A stretch of 64,000 nucleotides of DNA. Source: Dromiciops gliroides. Lineage: Eukaryota; Chordata; Mammalia; Microbiotheria; Microbiotheriidae. The stretch covers positions 54,201,532 to 54,265,531 of the forward strand of contig NC_057861.1 of assembly GCF_019393635.1 (NCBI RefSeq), written 5' to 3'. The notes below the pieces were generated by a model. The model was given only the letters and a program-made list of their open reading frames with translations, was not told where the DNA came from and ran no database searches. Numbering within the stretch: the first letter of the stretch is position 1; each line of letters starts with the position of its first letter. Both the position numbers and the translations under genes were made by a program. Positions 54,496 through 64,000 of this stretch are shown one piece after another.

Positions 54496-57400
54496 CTGTT
54501 GGAAGAACAGAGACCTTGGCCATGCTAATGTCTGGGGCAGAGGCCAGGGGACAGCCTCGTGGGGTTGGTCTGGAGGCAGATCTCCCCTTGAGGTCAGAAA
54601 GGTCATGAGAGGGTCACCCTTGTGTGGAATAGTCAAGGAGGTCAATGGTGGCCCAAGGGGAACAGGACTTTATTGGGACTTGAAGGACAGAAGCCGGGCT
54701 CACCTTGGGAGCAGGCCTGCCTCTGCACCCCATGGTGAGGGAGCTAAGGCATGGGGATCACTTCCCTGTTGGGAAAGCCCTCGGGCCCTGGATGAGGGGC
54801 TGCCATCCTTCCAACCCTCTCAGCCTCTTGCTCCCAGGCCCAATGGAGGGGACAGACCGGTCCCCGAGGGTCACAGACTTTGGAGTGAGGAGGCACCTCG
54901 GTGACCCCTGGTTTGGACCGAGGAGGAAACACCCTCCAAGGGGAAGGCTAGACAATGGCAGGGCTGAGACCCTCCGGGGCCAAATTCAGTACTCTTTCCC
55001 CCAGGCCTCACCAGTTTGGGCCCGCTGTCCTTCGGGGCACTGCTGCCTGGCCAGGACCACAGGGCAGGGGCAGCCTCAGGGCTCTCTTCCTCTCCATCGA
55101 TGACATCTGAGGAAAGAGAACCCAGTGCTCAGTCTGGTCCTTGGCCTGGGTCCCGGCCTCCCTACCTCGGCCATCCCATGTCAGTTCCAAGGGGGCAGAG
55201 GGAGCTCTCAGCATTTATCGAGCCAGTCCAAAGCACAGCCAGACCTCAGAGGAGAGAACACCAAAGGGGCAGGTGTCCTGAGGACATAAGACCTTACCAC
55301 AGTCATTCATCCCCTCAGGGGCACCTATAAATCCAGCCCAGGTCTGTTTATTGCTGCTTAAAATCTGACCACCTGGAGCCCCAGCCCCTGATTTACTCCT
55401 GAGGGGGGGGTCCTTCTCTCATAGCAGCCACTCCAGCAAAGGCAGCACCGTGAGAGTGGGGCCCCCCACCACCCCAGCTCCTTGACACAAGCAGGGGAGG
55501 CTGATGATCTGGGTAGAGGGTAGAGCCCCTTCACACACACACACATCCATCCATCCCAAGGCTCCCCACACTGGGTAAAGAAGTAGAGGCCTCAGGCCCA
55601 CCCTTTGTACTGGGACTGCTTCTTGGACCCCCGTGGGACTCTCTGGGGTCACAGTTCCTTCAGGCCCCCTCCGTCCCCAACAATGCCAGGCACTGCTGGG
55701 CTTTGTCTTGGGAAGAGGATTGGCTTAGGGAGGCTAAGGGTGAGTATGATTCCTCTCCCCCACATCTTAACCCCGCCTGCTGGGAGGAGGCAGAGGGAGG
55801 GCTTATGCCTGAAACAGGCTGGAGCTAAGGTCCGCCAAGCCTTCAGCACATCTTGACCACTCTGAGGCTGGAGGCAGGGCATGCTGGGAGGTCCAGCCCA
55901 TGAGGCCTGGTGCATCACCATATGGCCCGGGCCTTGCTTACCCTGGAATACCTGGAAGGCCATGCTAAGGACCGCCACAACCGAGGCCAGCGCCAGGCAC
56001 TTGTTGAGGGTGATCTCTCCCCACGGCAGCTCATCACTCATGGGCCCGAGTGTCCGGGGTTGGGGCTTCACCTGGGGCTGGGAATGGGCCTTGGTTTTCT
56101 TCCTTGCTGGGGCGCTCTTAGGAGCTGGGGAACCACCAGAGCAGGAATTAGACAGTCACTCCTACCCCCTACAGAGGCTCAGGAGCTGGGAAAGACCATC
56201 CAGTCCAACCCCCCTGATTTACAGATGAAGAAACTGAGGTTCAGAGTGGCTCTGTGACTCGTTCAGGGTCTCACAGCTCATAAGCATCTGAGGCCAGCTC
56301 CAAGCCCAGGGAGGCCAGTCTGAACCTTACTACAGCCCTTGCCCCTGCCCCCCACCCTCCTGCTGCCTCACCTGCCTCCGTCTTCCCTCGCTCCTTTGCT
56401 GAACCCCCCTTGTCTGCCGCGTGCTCCTTCTCTGCCTTCACCTTGGGGGACCTTGCCTCACTGGCACCTGCCCCGATCCCATCCAGGGCCTGCTCAGGTC
56501 CTGGGTTCAGCTCCTCCTAGGCCGGAGAAAGGAGGTGGACAATAATAATATAATAACTCACACTTCCACGCTTGACCATGATAAATTTTGTTCTCTCCAG
56601 GACCCCGTGTGCGGGTCAGTAAATGTTTATGAAGCACTTCCTACATGCCAGGAACTGTGCTGAGAGCTGGGGATACAGACACAAAACGCAAAGATGGTAC
56701 CTACCCTCAAGAAGCTTCTGGTCTAATGGGGGAGACAACGCAGAAAAGCTGGGGTGGGGGCAGGGGAATGGCGGGGAAGAAAGAGGATGAGTGCAGCCAG
56801 ATGGGAAAGGAAGCCCTGGCCAAGGAGAGGGCTGTGGGGCCCCCTCCTCCCACAGAGGGGTCTGTGGCTCCAGCCTCTAGCCCCAGGGCAGAATGTACTG
56901 AAGAGGTTTGGGGAACTAGCCGCAGGGATCTTGCTAGATCTTCTAGAGCTACTGCATCATTTCCATTTTAGAGAAAACTGAGGCCCAGACAGGTTAAGCA
57001 AGTTGAACGTGACTCTAGTACACGACATATGCGGGGCAGGATTTGAACCTAGGTCCTGCTGACTCCAAGTCCTGAGATCTGTGCCGGGAGTCAGCTCACA
57101 GGGCCCAGGTGGAAGAGATGACCCTAGGACTTGGACCCAGAGAAGAAGAGGCCTGGGGGGGGGCAGGGGGCATTTGTCTTGCCTGGTTGGCTTATGGCCA
57201 AGGCTGAATTCACAACAGAACCAAGGTGCTGTGTTCTAACAGACAAGGCCGGCCTCAGGTATGACCTCCCTCTGGATTCCCTCCAAGGCCCCATTCCTCC
57301 CCACCGGGGAATGTTCTGATTCTGTCATGTGCTCCCAGGGCCCTGAGCCCTTTGAAAGAGTTTCCCAGCATTCTCCATCTTGGGGTTCTTCCTTTTGTGC

Positions 57401-60400
57401 CAGGGACATCCTTCCCTCGCTCCCCATCCTTGCCCCTAGGAACCTCAGTAAGGAAACCCTGGTATGCCAAACCCACCGGCCCAGACCACATCTCTTTCTT
57501 ACCCAAGGCCCTGTAGATCAGCCCAACACTGAAGGTGAAACAGACACAGCCCCCCAGTGGATACTCAATTCTGGCATCACTGATCTCCTGGAGGTGAGGG
57601 TCAGAGGGGAATTGGGAGTCTGTCTGTGGGGCTGGGATAAGCAACCCTTTCACAGACTCACTGAAGCAAAGAGGTGGCAGGAACCTCAGAGCCCCTCTCT
57701 CCCAACCCACACCCAGAAAAGGGCCTCCTTCCATGACCTGCAAGGGCTCATCCATCCCCTGCTTGAAGCCTTCTTCTGAAGGGAACCTGTGCCCTGGCTT
57801 GAGAGGTGAGCAGAGACCCAGGCTCGTAATTCCTGGTGAAAGGTCTCTTCTGTAATATGAACTTGCCCTTACTCACTGCTGGGAAGCCTGACTTTTTTAA
57901 GAAGGGAAGGAGGTCTTTCCCTTTGTTCTGATTCTTTTTTCACAACATGGATCAATGCAGAAATATGTTTAATGTGATTGTACATATATAACCTATATCA
58001 GATTGCTTACCATCTTGGGAGGGGGGTGGAAAGGGAGGGAGGGAGAAAAATTTGGAACTAAAAATCTTATGAAAACAAATGTTAAAAACTATCTTTACAT
58101 GTACTGGAAAATAATAAAATACTTTTATTATTTTTTTTTAAAAGAAGGGAAGGAAAAAAAAAAAGAAGGGAAGGAGGGGCAGCTAGGTGGCGCAGTGGAT
58201 AGAGCACTGGCCTTGGAGTCGAGAGTACCTGAGTTCAAATCCAGCCTCAGACACTTAACACTTACTAGCTGTGTGACCCTGGGCAAGTCACTTAACCCCA
58301 ATTGCCTCACTAAAAAAAATTTTTTTTAAATTAAAAAGAAGGGAAGGAGAAAGGAACAAACATTTATGAAATGCCTACAATGTGCTGAAGGCTTTACAAA
58401 TTTTATCTCATTGGATCCTCACAACCACCCTGGGAGGTGGCTGCTATTTATTATTCCTAATTGTACAATCGGGGAAACCAAGGCAGGCAGAGTGTCTGCA
58501 GCTGTATTTGAAGTTGTCTTACCGACCACCCCAGTGCTTCTATCCACTGAACCAGCTGCCCAAGAGCTGCCTATTACAAGGATTGATAAGGTTTTCCCCC
58601 TTTTTTTAGCAGGCCTGTGATTTCACAGGGGACAAGACCCTCACTGGCTTGGCCGACATAGCAGCTGGCCCTGGGGCACTGAGGGCGCACACTGAGAGGA
58701 GCTTCAGACGCCTGGGTCTTCTTGCTCCACGGCCAGCATTCTGTCCCCTCTTCCACCTCGCCTCTCTCTTCGTGATAATATAGCCTGCACTGACTCGGTG
58801 CTTTTTTGTTCTAACAAAAGGGAAACTGTGGCCCAGCTCGGGAAGGGACTTGAACAGGTTATATAGTGATTTAGGCAGCAGAGTCAGGATCCGAACTCAG
58901 GTTCTGTGACTCCACGTTCAGTACGCTGCCCTACTCACAGACACAGTCAGTTAGGCCCATCTAAGTCCCTGCATTTTCACTGGACGCTTGGTCTTCCTGC
59001 CTGGAACACCCAGTTCTCTGCTCCATTCAATTCCATAAGCATTTGTTAAATAGCTGTTGCATGGAAAGCTGGGGTGGGGGGAACGAAGACAAAAACTAAA
59101 ACCAGCCCCTACCCTCCCGGAGTTACTCTCCATTCTAGAATAAACCATGTAAACAGGTCATTTGAGGAGGGGTAGGGGGAAGGCTTGGAGGAGGAGCTGA
59201 CCAGAGATGGGAGGGCGCTGTGGGAGTGGTGCCCAGCCTGGGCAAAGGCACACAGGGAGGAAGGGGCACACCGAGTGACCAGGGCCAGTTTGGCTGATAT
59301 GGAGTGAGGACCAAGGGGAGTCACGTGACCCAGGTCTGGAAAGGAATCCGGAGCCAGGCAGCGAAGGGTTCCTCGGAGCTCGTGGTGTGCTCTGCTGGGG
59401 ACAACAGGCTGGGGCCCCAAAGCTGCTTGGGGCCAGGGAGGGACAAGGACGAAGCCTTGGCCTTGGCAGCCGTGTGGACGATGGGCTGTGCCAGCCGGGC
59501 TCATGTCCGCACATCCTCGCTGCCACTCGAAGACACAACTGCTTGTCTGGTGGGGTGACGTCCTCTGGCTCACCCCCGAGTCTCTGGATGAGCTTTGTGC
59601 CTTCCCAGTCCTGTAGACCTCTATTCTATGGCTTTAACACCTCACCCAAAGACCTCTCTGTGGGTTACGTACCTGGGCCCAGGCTGCTCTCCTCTTCTCT
59701 ACTTCTGCCTTCTCACCACCTAGGGAGGACACAAGGACACTGTAGAGCAAGGCCACGGCCAGGCCCCCCCCCCCCCACCTCCTCTCCAGGCACCCACATC
59801 CTCTTTCTCTATTCACATTAAAGAATTACTGTAGTCCAAGGAGCAGCAAAACCCTTTCCTGAGATAAAAAAGCTCACCCCATGGCCTGAGACTGGTGACA
59901 AAGAGAAGTGACACCAAAGACTGGAAAGAGTCTGGAGCAAGTCTGTAGAGGGCCTTGAATGCCAGATCCAGGATGATGTCACCCCCAAGATGGAGGACTG
60001 ATCCTTAAAACTTCTCAAATCTCTCTAAAATGGGAATTCGGTGCAGGAAATAAAGCAATTCAGCTGCTTCCATGGTTTAGGACACCACGGACCCCCACAA
60101 GGTAGACCGCCCAAAGAACAAACAGCAGAGAAGACCAGTCCCTAACCCTTAATGTGCCCCTCTGGCCCTGCTCACCACACTCTGCTAGGGCTGCACAAAC
60201 AGACCCACAGGCTGGCAGTGGAACTCAACTCTACACCCATTAGTCGCAGTCCCTCCCCCCCCCCCTCCCCCTCACTCTGGCTGGGACCACAGGGCTCCAC
60301 ACTGCAAGACATTCATCTAGAGAACAGAAGATCGGGGAGTGGGGCGCAGGTTCGCCAGAGCAGCCTGATGCCGAAGCCAGTTCAGTCCCCCAGAAGTCAG

Positions 60401-62888
60401 TTGGGGCAGAGACTGAGCCTGGTGAAATGTGAATTACCAAGAATGAGAGGGGGGGCAGCTAATGGGTGCAGTGGATAGAGCACTGGCCCTGGATTCAGGA
60501 GTACCTGAGTTCAAATCCGGCCTCAGACACTTAACACTTACTAGCTGTGTGACCCTGGGCAAGTCACTTAAACCCCAATTGCCTCACCAAAAAAAGATGA
60601 GAGGGGACTGAGATTGCTTGAGGTCCAGCCCCCAGGGGAAACACAATCAAAAAGGGAGGAATTAGAAAGTGAGTAATAAAAAAAATTTTTTTTAAAAGTG
60701 AGTAATAGGGGAATATTTGAGGGGAAAGACTAAAAATTACCAAAGATCTCAGGAGGGAGAAAATTCAGTTAAAGACCTTTAGCATAAGCAGATAAACCCA
60801 TGGGAAAGCTATTGCTACAGAAAGGAATATGGCCCTCCAGATCAGGTAAAAAGAGTTCAGGCATCAGGGGGCAGCTAGGTGGCGCAGTGGATAAAGCACC
60901 AGCCCTGGATTCAGGAGGGACCTGAGTTCAAATCTGGCCCCAAACACTTGACACTTACTAGCCATGTGACCCTGGGCAAGTCACTTAACCCTCATTGCCC
61001 ACACAAAAACAACCCCCAAAAAAAAGAGTTCAGGCATCTATGATAAATACTGAAAGATAAAGGAAAATGAATAGACACCTGATGAGGCAAGATACCCCCA
61101 AGAAAGCATGGAACCACAGCAGGGTACTCCCAAATGGTTAAAAAGAGAAATTAAGAACTCTGAAAGCAAAATTTATGGCCTGCACAGAAGAAGTAATTGG
61201 CAGAGTAGAAAAATGTGAATCTGCAGTCATACCAATGAAACAAAAGAGAAAATTACAGATTGGGAATGCAAATACACAGAAGTGAAGATCATCTTGGAGA
61301 GGTGAAAGCAATAACATTCAAAGGAAACGTGATTTCCATACAAGCAAAACATATTGCTCTCAAAGATTAGGATGCAGAGACAACATAAGGAATCAAAAAC
61401 CATACTACAAATTCCAAGACACATGGCGGTTAAATTTTTTTTCCCCATTTTTTTTTCCAGGGCAATGAGGGTTAAGTGACTTGCCCAGGGTCACACAGCT
61501 AGTAAGTGTCAAGTGTCTGAGGTCGAATTTGAACTCAGGTCCTCCTGAATCCAGGGCTGGTGCTTTATCCACTGCGCCACCTAGCTGCCCCTTTATTTAT
61601 TTTTCATTTAATTTTTTTGTGTGTGTGTGGTTAAATTTAACAACCACTGACAAACAACAAATTCTGCAAGCAACCAGGCCTTCAAATACAAAGGAAAGAA
61701 AATTTGAATTATACAGAGGATGAAGAAAAAAAATCTTTTTCAGAAAAAGGCACAGAGAGTGAAATTTTAAAAACTAATGAACTAACACTTACTGCTGTGT
61801 AACCCTAGGCAAGTCACTTAACCCCAATTGCCTCACAAAAAACAAACAAACAAACAACAACAACAAAACCCAAACAAAACCCCACAAAACCCCCCAATGG
61901 ACAAAAAAATTAAAGTGGGGGTAAGCGGAATTTTCTTCACTACTTATTGAGAGTGGGGAAAAGGGAAGAATTAAATAACTAGATAAAAGGAAGAAAAGAA
62001 AAGGGAACTAATAAGCAAACATCTAAAACTAAAGAAAGGGGTAACAAATGGGGGATGGAAGGATGGGACTAGAGGGTGGTTAGAAGAAAAGTGGTGGAAT
62101 GGAGTTGATTGAAAATAGATTAAGCTAAAGTAACTGAAGAGACAAAGTACTGTGTTTACAGAAGAAGAGTAGGGAAAATCCTAATTCAGAATAACACCAA
62201 TACTACGGATAAACTGAAGAAAATAGAAACCTCATCACTTTAGATGTGAATGGATTAAACAATCCAATAAAATGAAAAAAGTGACAGACTAACTTGATGG
62301 CTCTAAGATCTCTTCCATGGGACAGCTAGGTGGCACAGTGGATAGAGCACCAGCCCTGGAGTCAGGAGGACCTGAGTTCAAATCCAGTCTCAGATACTTG
62401 ACACTGGCTGTATGATCCTGGGCAGAGTCCTAAAACCCCAATTGCCTCACCAAAAAAAAAAAAAAAAAAGATCCTTCCAATCCCATTCTGGATTTCATTA
62501 TTCTAAAGTCCACAATTCTATATGAAGAAGCAGGTACAAGAAAACTATAATGGAGGAAATGATTATAGCAAGTTCTCTGCTTAAGAAAGGCTTCATGGCA
62601 TGATTCTCCATAGCCCAGAGCTCATAAGGTGGCTTCATAACAAACACTTTTCCAGAATGAGTCTTTTATACAAAGTTAAGCAGCCCTACAAACCAGAATG
62701 AAGTAGCCCAAGTATCAGGTACCTTTTGCCTTCTCCTCTTGCGATTGTTTTCTGGATCTCTCCATTGACATGGTCAGCTCCTCAATGGTATCAGGGCAGC
62801 CCAGACCCCTGTCCAACACCTCAAGGTCCCCTGTTGCCATGTTGAGGCCAGGCTCCTCAAAAACCAGAATTTGTTGCTCAGAGGGCAT
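53941..62888 (-). CDS. JSRP1: JSRP1, junctional sarcoplasmic reticulum protein 1 (JP-45), gene span
   Basis: Coding exons in order: 62723-62888, 60276-60316, 56372-56516, 55942-56124, 55012-55106 and 53941-54495. They give 1185 bases, 394 aa from MPSEQQ, or 378 aa from the inner MATGDLEVLDRGLG, which fits the human start MSMTTRAWEELDGGLG better. The conserved core is SDELPWGEITLNKCLALA, leading into one membrane segment at about residues 160-177 (human SEELPWGDLSLNKCLVLA). The part before it is cytosolic and Lys/Glu-rich; the part after is very basic and ends GKRRD (human AGKGRD). The protein sits at the skeletal-muscle triad and binds the Cav1.1 channel and calsequestrin, tuning excitation-contraction coupling. 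Human JSRP1 is 331 aa. Identity outside the core is low, so exon calls rest on phase and splice sites. Confidence 0.85.
55012..55106 (-). CDS. JSRP1: JSRP1 coding exon 5
   Basis: DVIDGEEESPEAAPALWSWP to KDSGPKL. Acceptor TTTCCTCAG, donor GTGAGG. Human begins DAVPGE. Confidence 0.88.
55942..56124 (-). CDS. JSRP1: JSRP1 coding exon 4, membrane segment
   Basis: APKSAPARKKTKAHSQPQ, then SDELPWGEITLNKCLALASV into the hydrophobic helix ending FQVFQ. Human has SPRSVPARKK. Acceptor GGTTCCCCAG, donor GTAAGC. Confidence 0.95.
56182..56330 (-). repeat. MIR-type SINE
   Basis: CATCCAGTCCAACCCCCC, TTTACAGATGAAGAAACTG and GGTCTCACAGCTCATAAGC, between JSRP1 exons 3 and 4. Confidence 0.7.
56372..56516 (-). 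CDS. JSRP1: JSRP1 coding exon 3
   Basis: EELNPGPEQALDGIGAGASE to KERGKTEA plus one base. Acceptor CTCCGGCCTAG, donor GTGAGG. Lys/Glu-rich as in human. Confidence 0.85.
56605..56760 (+). repeat. 5' end of the long unclassified repeat
   Basis: GTAAATGTTTATGAAGCAC, CATGCCAGGAACTGTGCTG and TAATGGGGGAGACAACGC match the starts near 19800 and 29525. Confidence 0.55.
56960..57090 (-). repeat. MIR-type SINE fragment
   Basis: CCATTTTAGAGAAAACTGAG and CAGGATTTGAACCTAGGTCC. Confidence 0.65.
57935..58140 (+). repeat. Probable LINE (L1-like) 3' tail
   Basis: TATATCAGATTGCTTACC, G-rich block, AAAATTTGGAACTAAAAATC, ending in AATAAAA. Parallel to 6030-6195. Confidence 0.45.
58174..58334 (+). repeat. Marsupial short SINE (CCAATT subtype)
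   Basis: Duplication AAAGAAGGGAAGGAG on both sides. Confidence 0.93.
58345..58560 (-). repeat. MIR-type SINE
   Basis: CAAACATTTATGAAATGCC, CTCATTGGATCCTCACAACC and GGGGAAACCAAGGCAGGCAG in antisense order. Confidence 0.75.
59036..59970 (+). repeat. Diverged copy of the long unclassified repeat
   Basis: Starts AAGCATTTGTTAAATAGC, and holds AGTTACTCTCCATTCTAG and GAGGGCCTTGAATGCC, in the family's order. Confidence 0.45.
60276..60316 (-). CDS. JSRP1: JSRP1 coding exon 2 (41 bases)
   Basis: Encodes D, then ECLAVWSPVVPAR. Acceptor CTTCTGTTCTCTAG, donor GTGAGG. It is the only candidate I found between exons 1 and 3 with the needed phases (entry 1, exit 0) and no stop. Confidence 0.65.
60452..60595 (+). 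repeat. Marsupial short SINE (CCAATT subtype)
   Basis: Duplication ATGAGAGGGG on both sides, 130 bases upstream (transcript-wise) of JSRP1 exon 2. Confidence 0.92.
60868..61021 (+). repeat. Marsupial short SINE (CATTGCCC subtype)
   Basis: Perfect duplication AAAAGAGTTCAGGCATC on both sides. Confidence 0.93.
61446..61593 (-). repeat. Marsupial short SINE
   Basis: Antisense; the duplication GGTTAAATTT lies at 61428-61438 and again near 61629, so about 35 extra bases came with the insertion. Confidence 0.9.
61783..61868 (+). repeat. Marsupial short SINE, 3' half
   Basis: CACTTACTGCTGTGTAACCC to CCCCAATTGCCTCAC then (CAAA)n. Confidence 0.85.
62318..62469 (+). repeat. Marsupial short SINE (CCAATT subtype)
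   Basis: Duplication AGATC(T)CTTCCA on both sides; A run of about 19. Confidence 0.92.
62723..62888 (-). CDS. JSRP1: JSRP1 coding exon 1
   Basis: Starts MPSEQQILVFEEPGLN, then MATGDLEVLDRGLGCPDTIE to EEKAK plus one base; donor GTACCT. An acceptor (TCTTTACAG) at 62916-62918 means an upstream non-coding exon exists. The frame is open upstream of the first ATG, so the ATG choice is open. Confidence 0.75.
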
Positions 62889-62993
62889 CACACGCTTCTC
62901 ACACAGACCCTTTCCCTGTAAAGAAGTGGCTGTAATTAGGGAATGAGTTTATTTACAAAATGGGGGTTTTATTTTTAAAAAGTGAAATTTATG

Positions 62994-63148
62994 GGAAGCT
63001 AGATGGCGCAGTGGATAAAGTACCGGCCCTGGATTCAGGAGGACCTGAGTTCAAATCCAGTCTCAGACACTTGACACTTACTAGCTGTGTGACCCTGGGC
63101 AAGTCACTTAAACCCTCACTGCCCTGCAAAAAAAAAAAAAAAAAAAAA
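62994..63148 (+). repeat. Marsupial short SINE (CACTGCCC subtype)
   Basis: Duplication TGAAATTTATG-like on both sides; A run of about 21. Confidence 0.92.
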
Positions 63149-63436
63149 GGTATAGTTGAAATTTATATGCAGCTTTTCTAGGAACTTTTATTTTGGAGTA
63201 AAGAATAATCTTAGGGCTAGTAGGGCCCTAAGAACACAGAATATCAAAGTGGGTCTGGGGCCTTAGGACACCGTCTAAGCTGGGAGGGCCCTTAGAACAC
63301 AGGATGTCTGAGCTGGGAGGGCTCTAAATAGGGCTCAGTAGCATAACTAAGAGTTGAAGCCCAAGGAATTCTGACTTGAGGTTGTGGAGGAACCAATCTG
63401 GGGATAAAGCAGGGAGCTGAAGTCCCTGCCTTCTGC

Positions 63437-63548
63437 AGTGGATAGATGTTGGGCCTAGATCAGTTTCACACTGAATTGTCACTAACTTGCCGTGTGACCT
63501 TAGTACACTCTGGGCCTCTATTTCTTTCTGTTAAAATGAGGGTGCTGG
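63437..63548 (+). repeat. MIR-type SINE fragment
   Basis: CTTGCCGTGTGACCTTAG and TTTCTTTCTGTTAAAATGAG. Confidence 0.5.
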
Positions 63549-63552
63549 CAAT

Positions 63553-63960
63553 AATTGAGCAATGGCTAAACAAATTATGGTACATGAACAGGACCTGGTG
63601 GTTTCCATGATTATGGAACTCCTGGATGATGACACTCCCCCATGGAGACTGGCACCTTTTCTGCCTTACAGAGTTGCTCAGAGCACTGAGAGGGTAAGTC
63701 ATTTTCTTGGTCAGGGACACAAAGTCAGTGTGCATTGGAGGTGGGACCTTGAACCCAGTCCTCTGGGCTCCAAGGCTGAATATTACAGTGCCATAAGAAA
63801 TAACAGATATGAAGAACTCAGGGAAGCCTGGGAAGACTTACATGAACTGATGCAAAATGGAGTGAGCAGAACCAAAAAAAAATGTACACAACATGTAACA
63901 GAAATGAAATGTACACAGTTTGAAAGAAATGTACACAAAAATGAAACTGAATGTTGTATA
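63553..63960 (+). repeat. LINE (L1-like) 3' region split by another repeat
   Basis: AGCAATGGCTAAACAAATTA, then after an insertion (about 63600-63775) GAATATTACAGTGCCATAAG and ACTTACATGAACTGATGCAA. This order is familiar from marsupial LINE 3' ends. Confidence 0.5.
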
Positions 63961-64000
63961 AGGAGGTGCTGGGGGTGCACAGTGCAAGAGTGTTGGGCCT

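Larger units (their letters stand above)
61030..62315 (+). repeat. L1-like LINE fragment with inserted SINEs
   Basis: A-rich plus strand. Near 62245 it encodes TLDVNGLNNPIK-like sequence, resembling the L1 ORF2 endonuclease start (LNINGLNAPIK in human). Upstream A-rich sequence may be ORF1. SINE pieces at 61446-61593 and 61783-61868. Confidence 0.4.

Noticed and set aside
59109-59573. A 154-residue minus-strand frame in JSRP1 intron 2 considered as a missing exon.
   Set aside because: It lies in a dispersed repeat and has no splice-phase fit; the 41-base exon at 60276-60316 fits instead.
3238-63148. tRNA genes suggested by A- and B-box-like words.
   Set aside because: Every instance lies in a SINE with an A tail; none folds as a complete tRNA by eye.
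3232-63181. Many small frames with near-identical text such as [19 protein letters not shown].
   Set aside because: They are antisense translations of the abundant SINE, not a gene family.

Overview
The window is mammalian nuclear DNA, almost certainly from a marsupial. The gene order matches the block human PLEKHJ1 - SF3A2 - AMH - JSRP1 (19p13.3). The dominant repeat is a tRNA-like short SINE with the head GGGGCAGCTAGGTGGCGCAG, known to me from marsupial genomes; over 30 copies are present on both strands. Older L2/CR1-clade LINEs, MIR-type SINEs, hAT-like DNA elements and two solo LTRs fill much of the rest. The species cannot be fixed from the sequence.

Layout: 1-1090 is probably the end of a 3' UTR of a plus-strand gene (by synteny DOT1L), ending in AATAAA. 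PLEKHJ1 (minus, six coding exons, 2946-15935) follows tail to tail. A CpG-rich divergent promoter (about 15.6-17.0 kb), with two hexanucleotide microsatellites and three copies of an 11-base motif, lies between PLEKHJ1 and SF3A2. SF3A2 (plus) has a non-coding first exon in the island and eight coding exons (23484-40712); its last exon carries 36 in-register heptapeptide repeats. A 4.3-kb intergenic stretch leads to AMH (plus, five exons, 45160-51760), with a TATA-like box 39-46 bases before its ATG. JSRP1 (minus, six coding exons including a 41-base one, 62888 down to 53941) closes the window.

All four reading frames can be followed across every splice junction with consistent phase: PLEKHJ1 149 aa, SF3A2 558 aa, AMH 649 aa (or 643), JSRP1 394 aa (or 378). 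The genes are functionally unrelated: a PH-domain adaptor, a U2 snRNP splicing factor, a TGF-beta-family gonadal hormone, and a muscle triad protein. No CRISPR, operon or other non-host system is present. The most notable features are the enlarged SF3A2 repeat array, the AMH prodomain extension, and the repeat-bearing divergent promoter.
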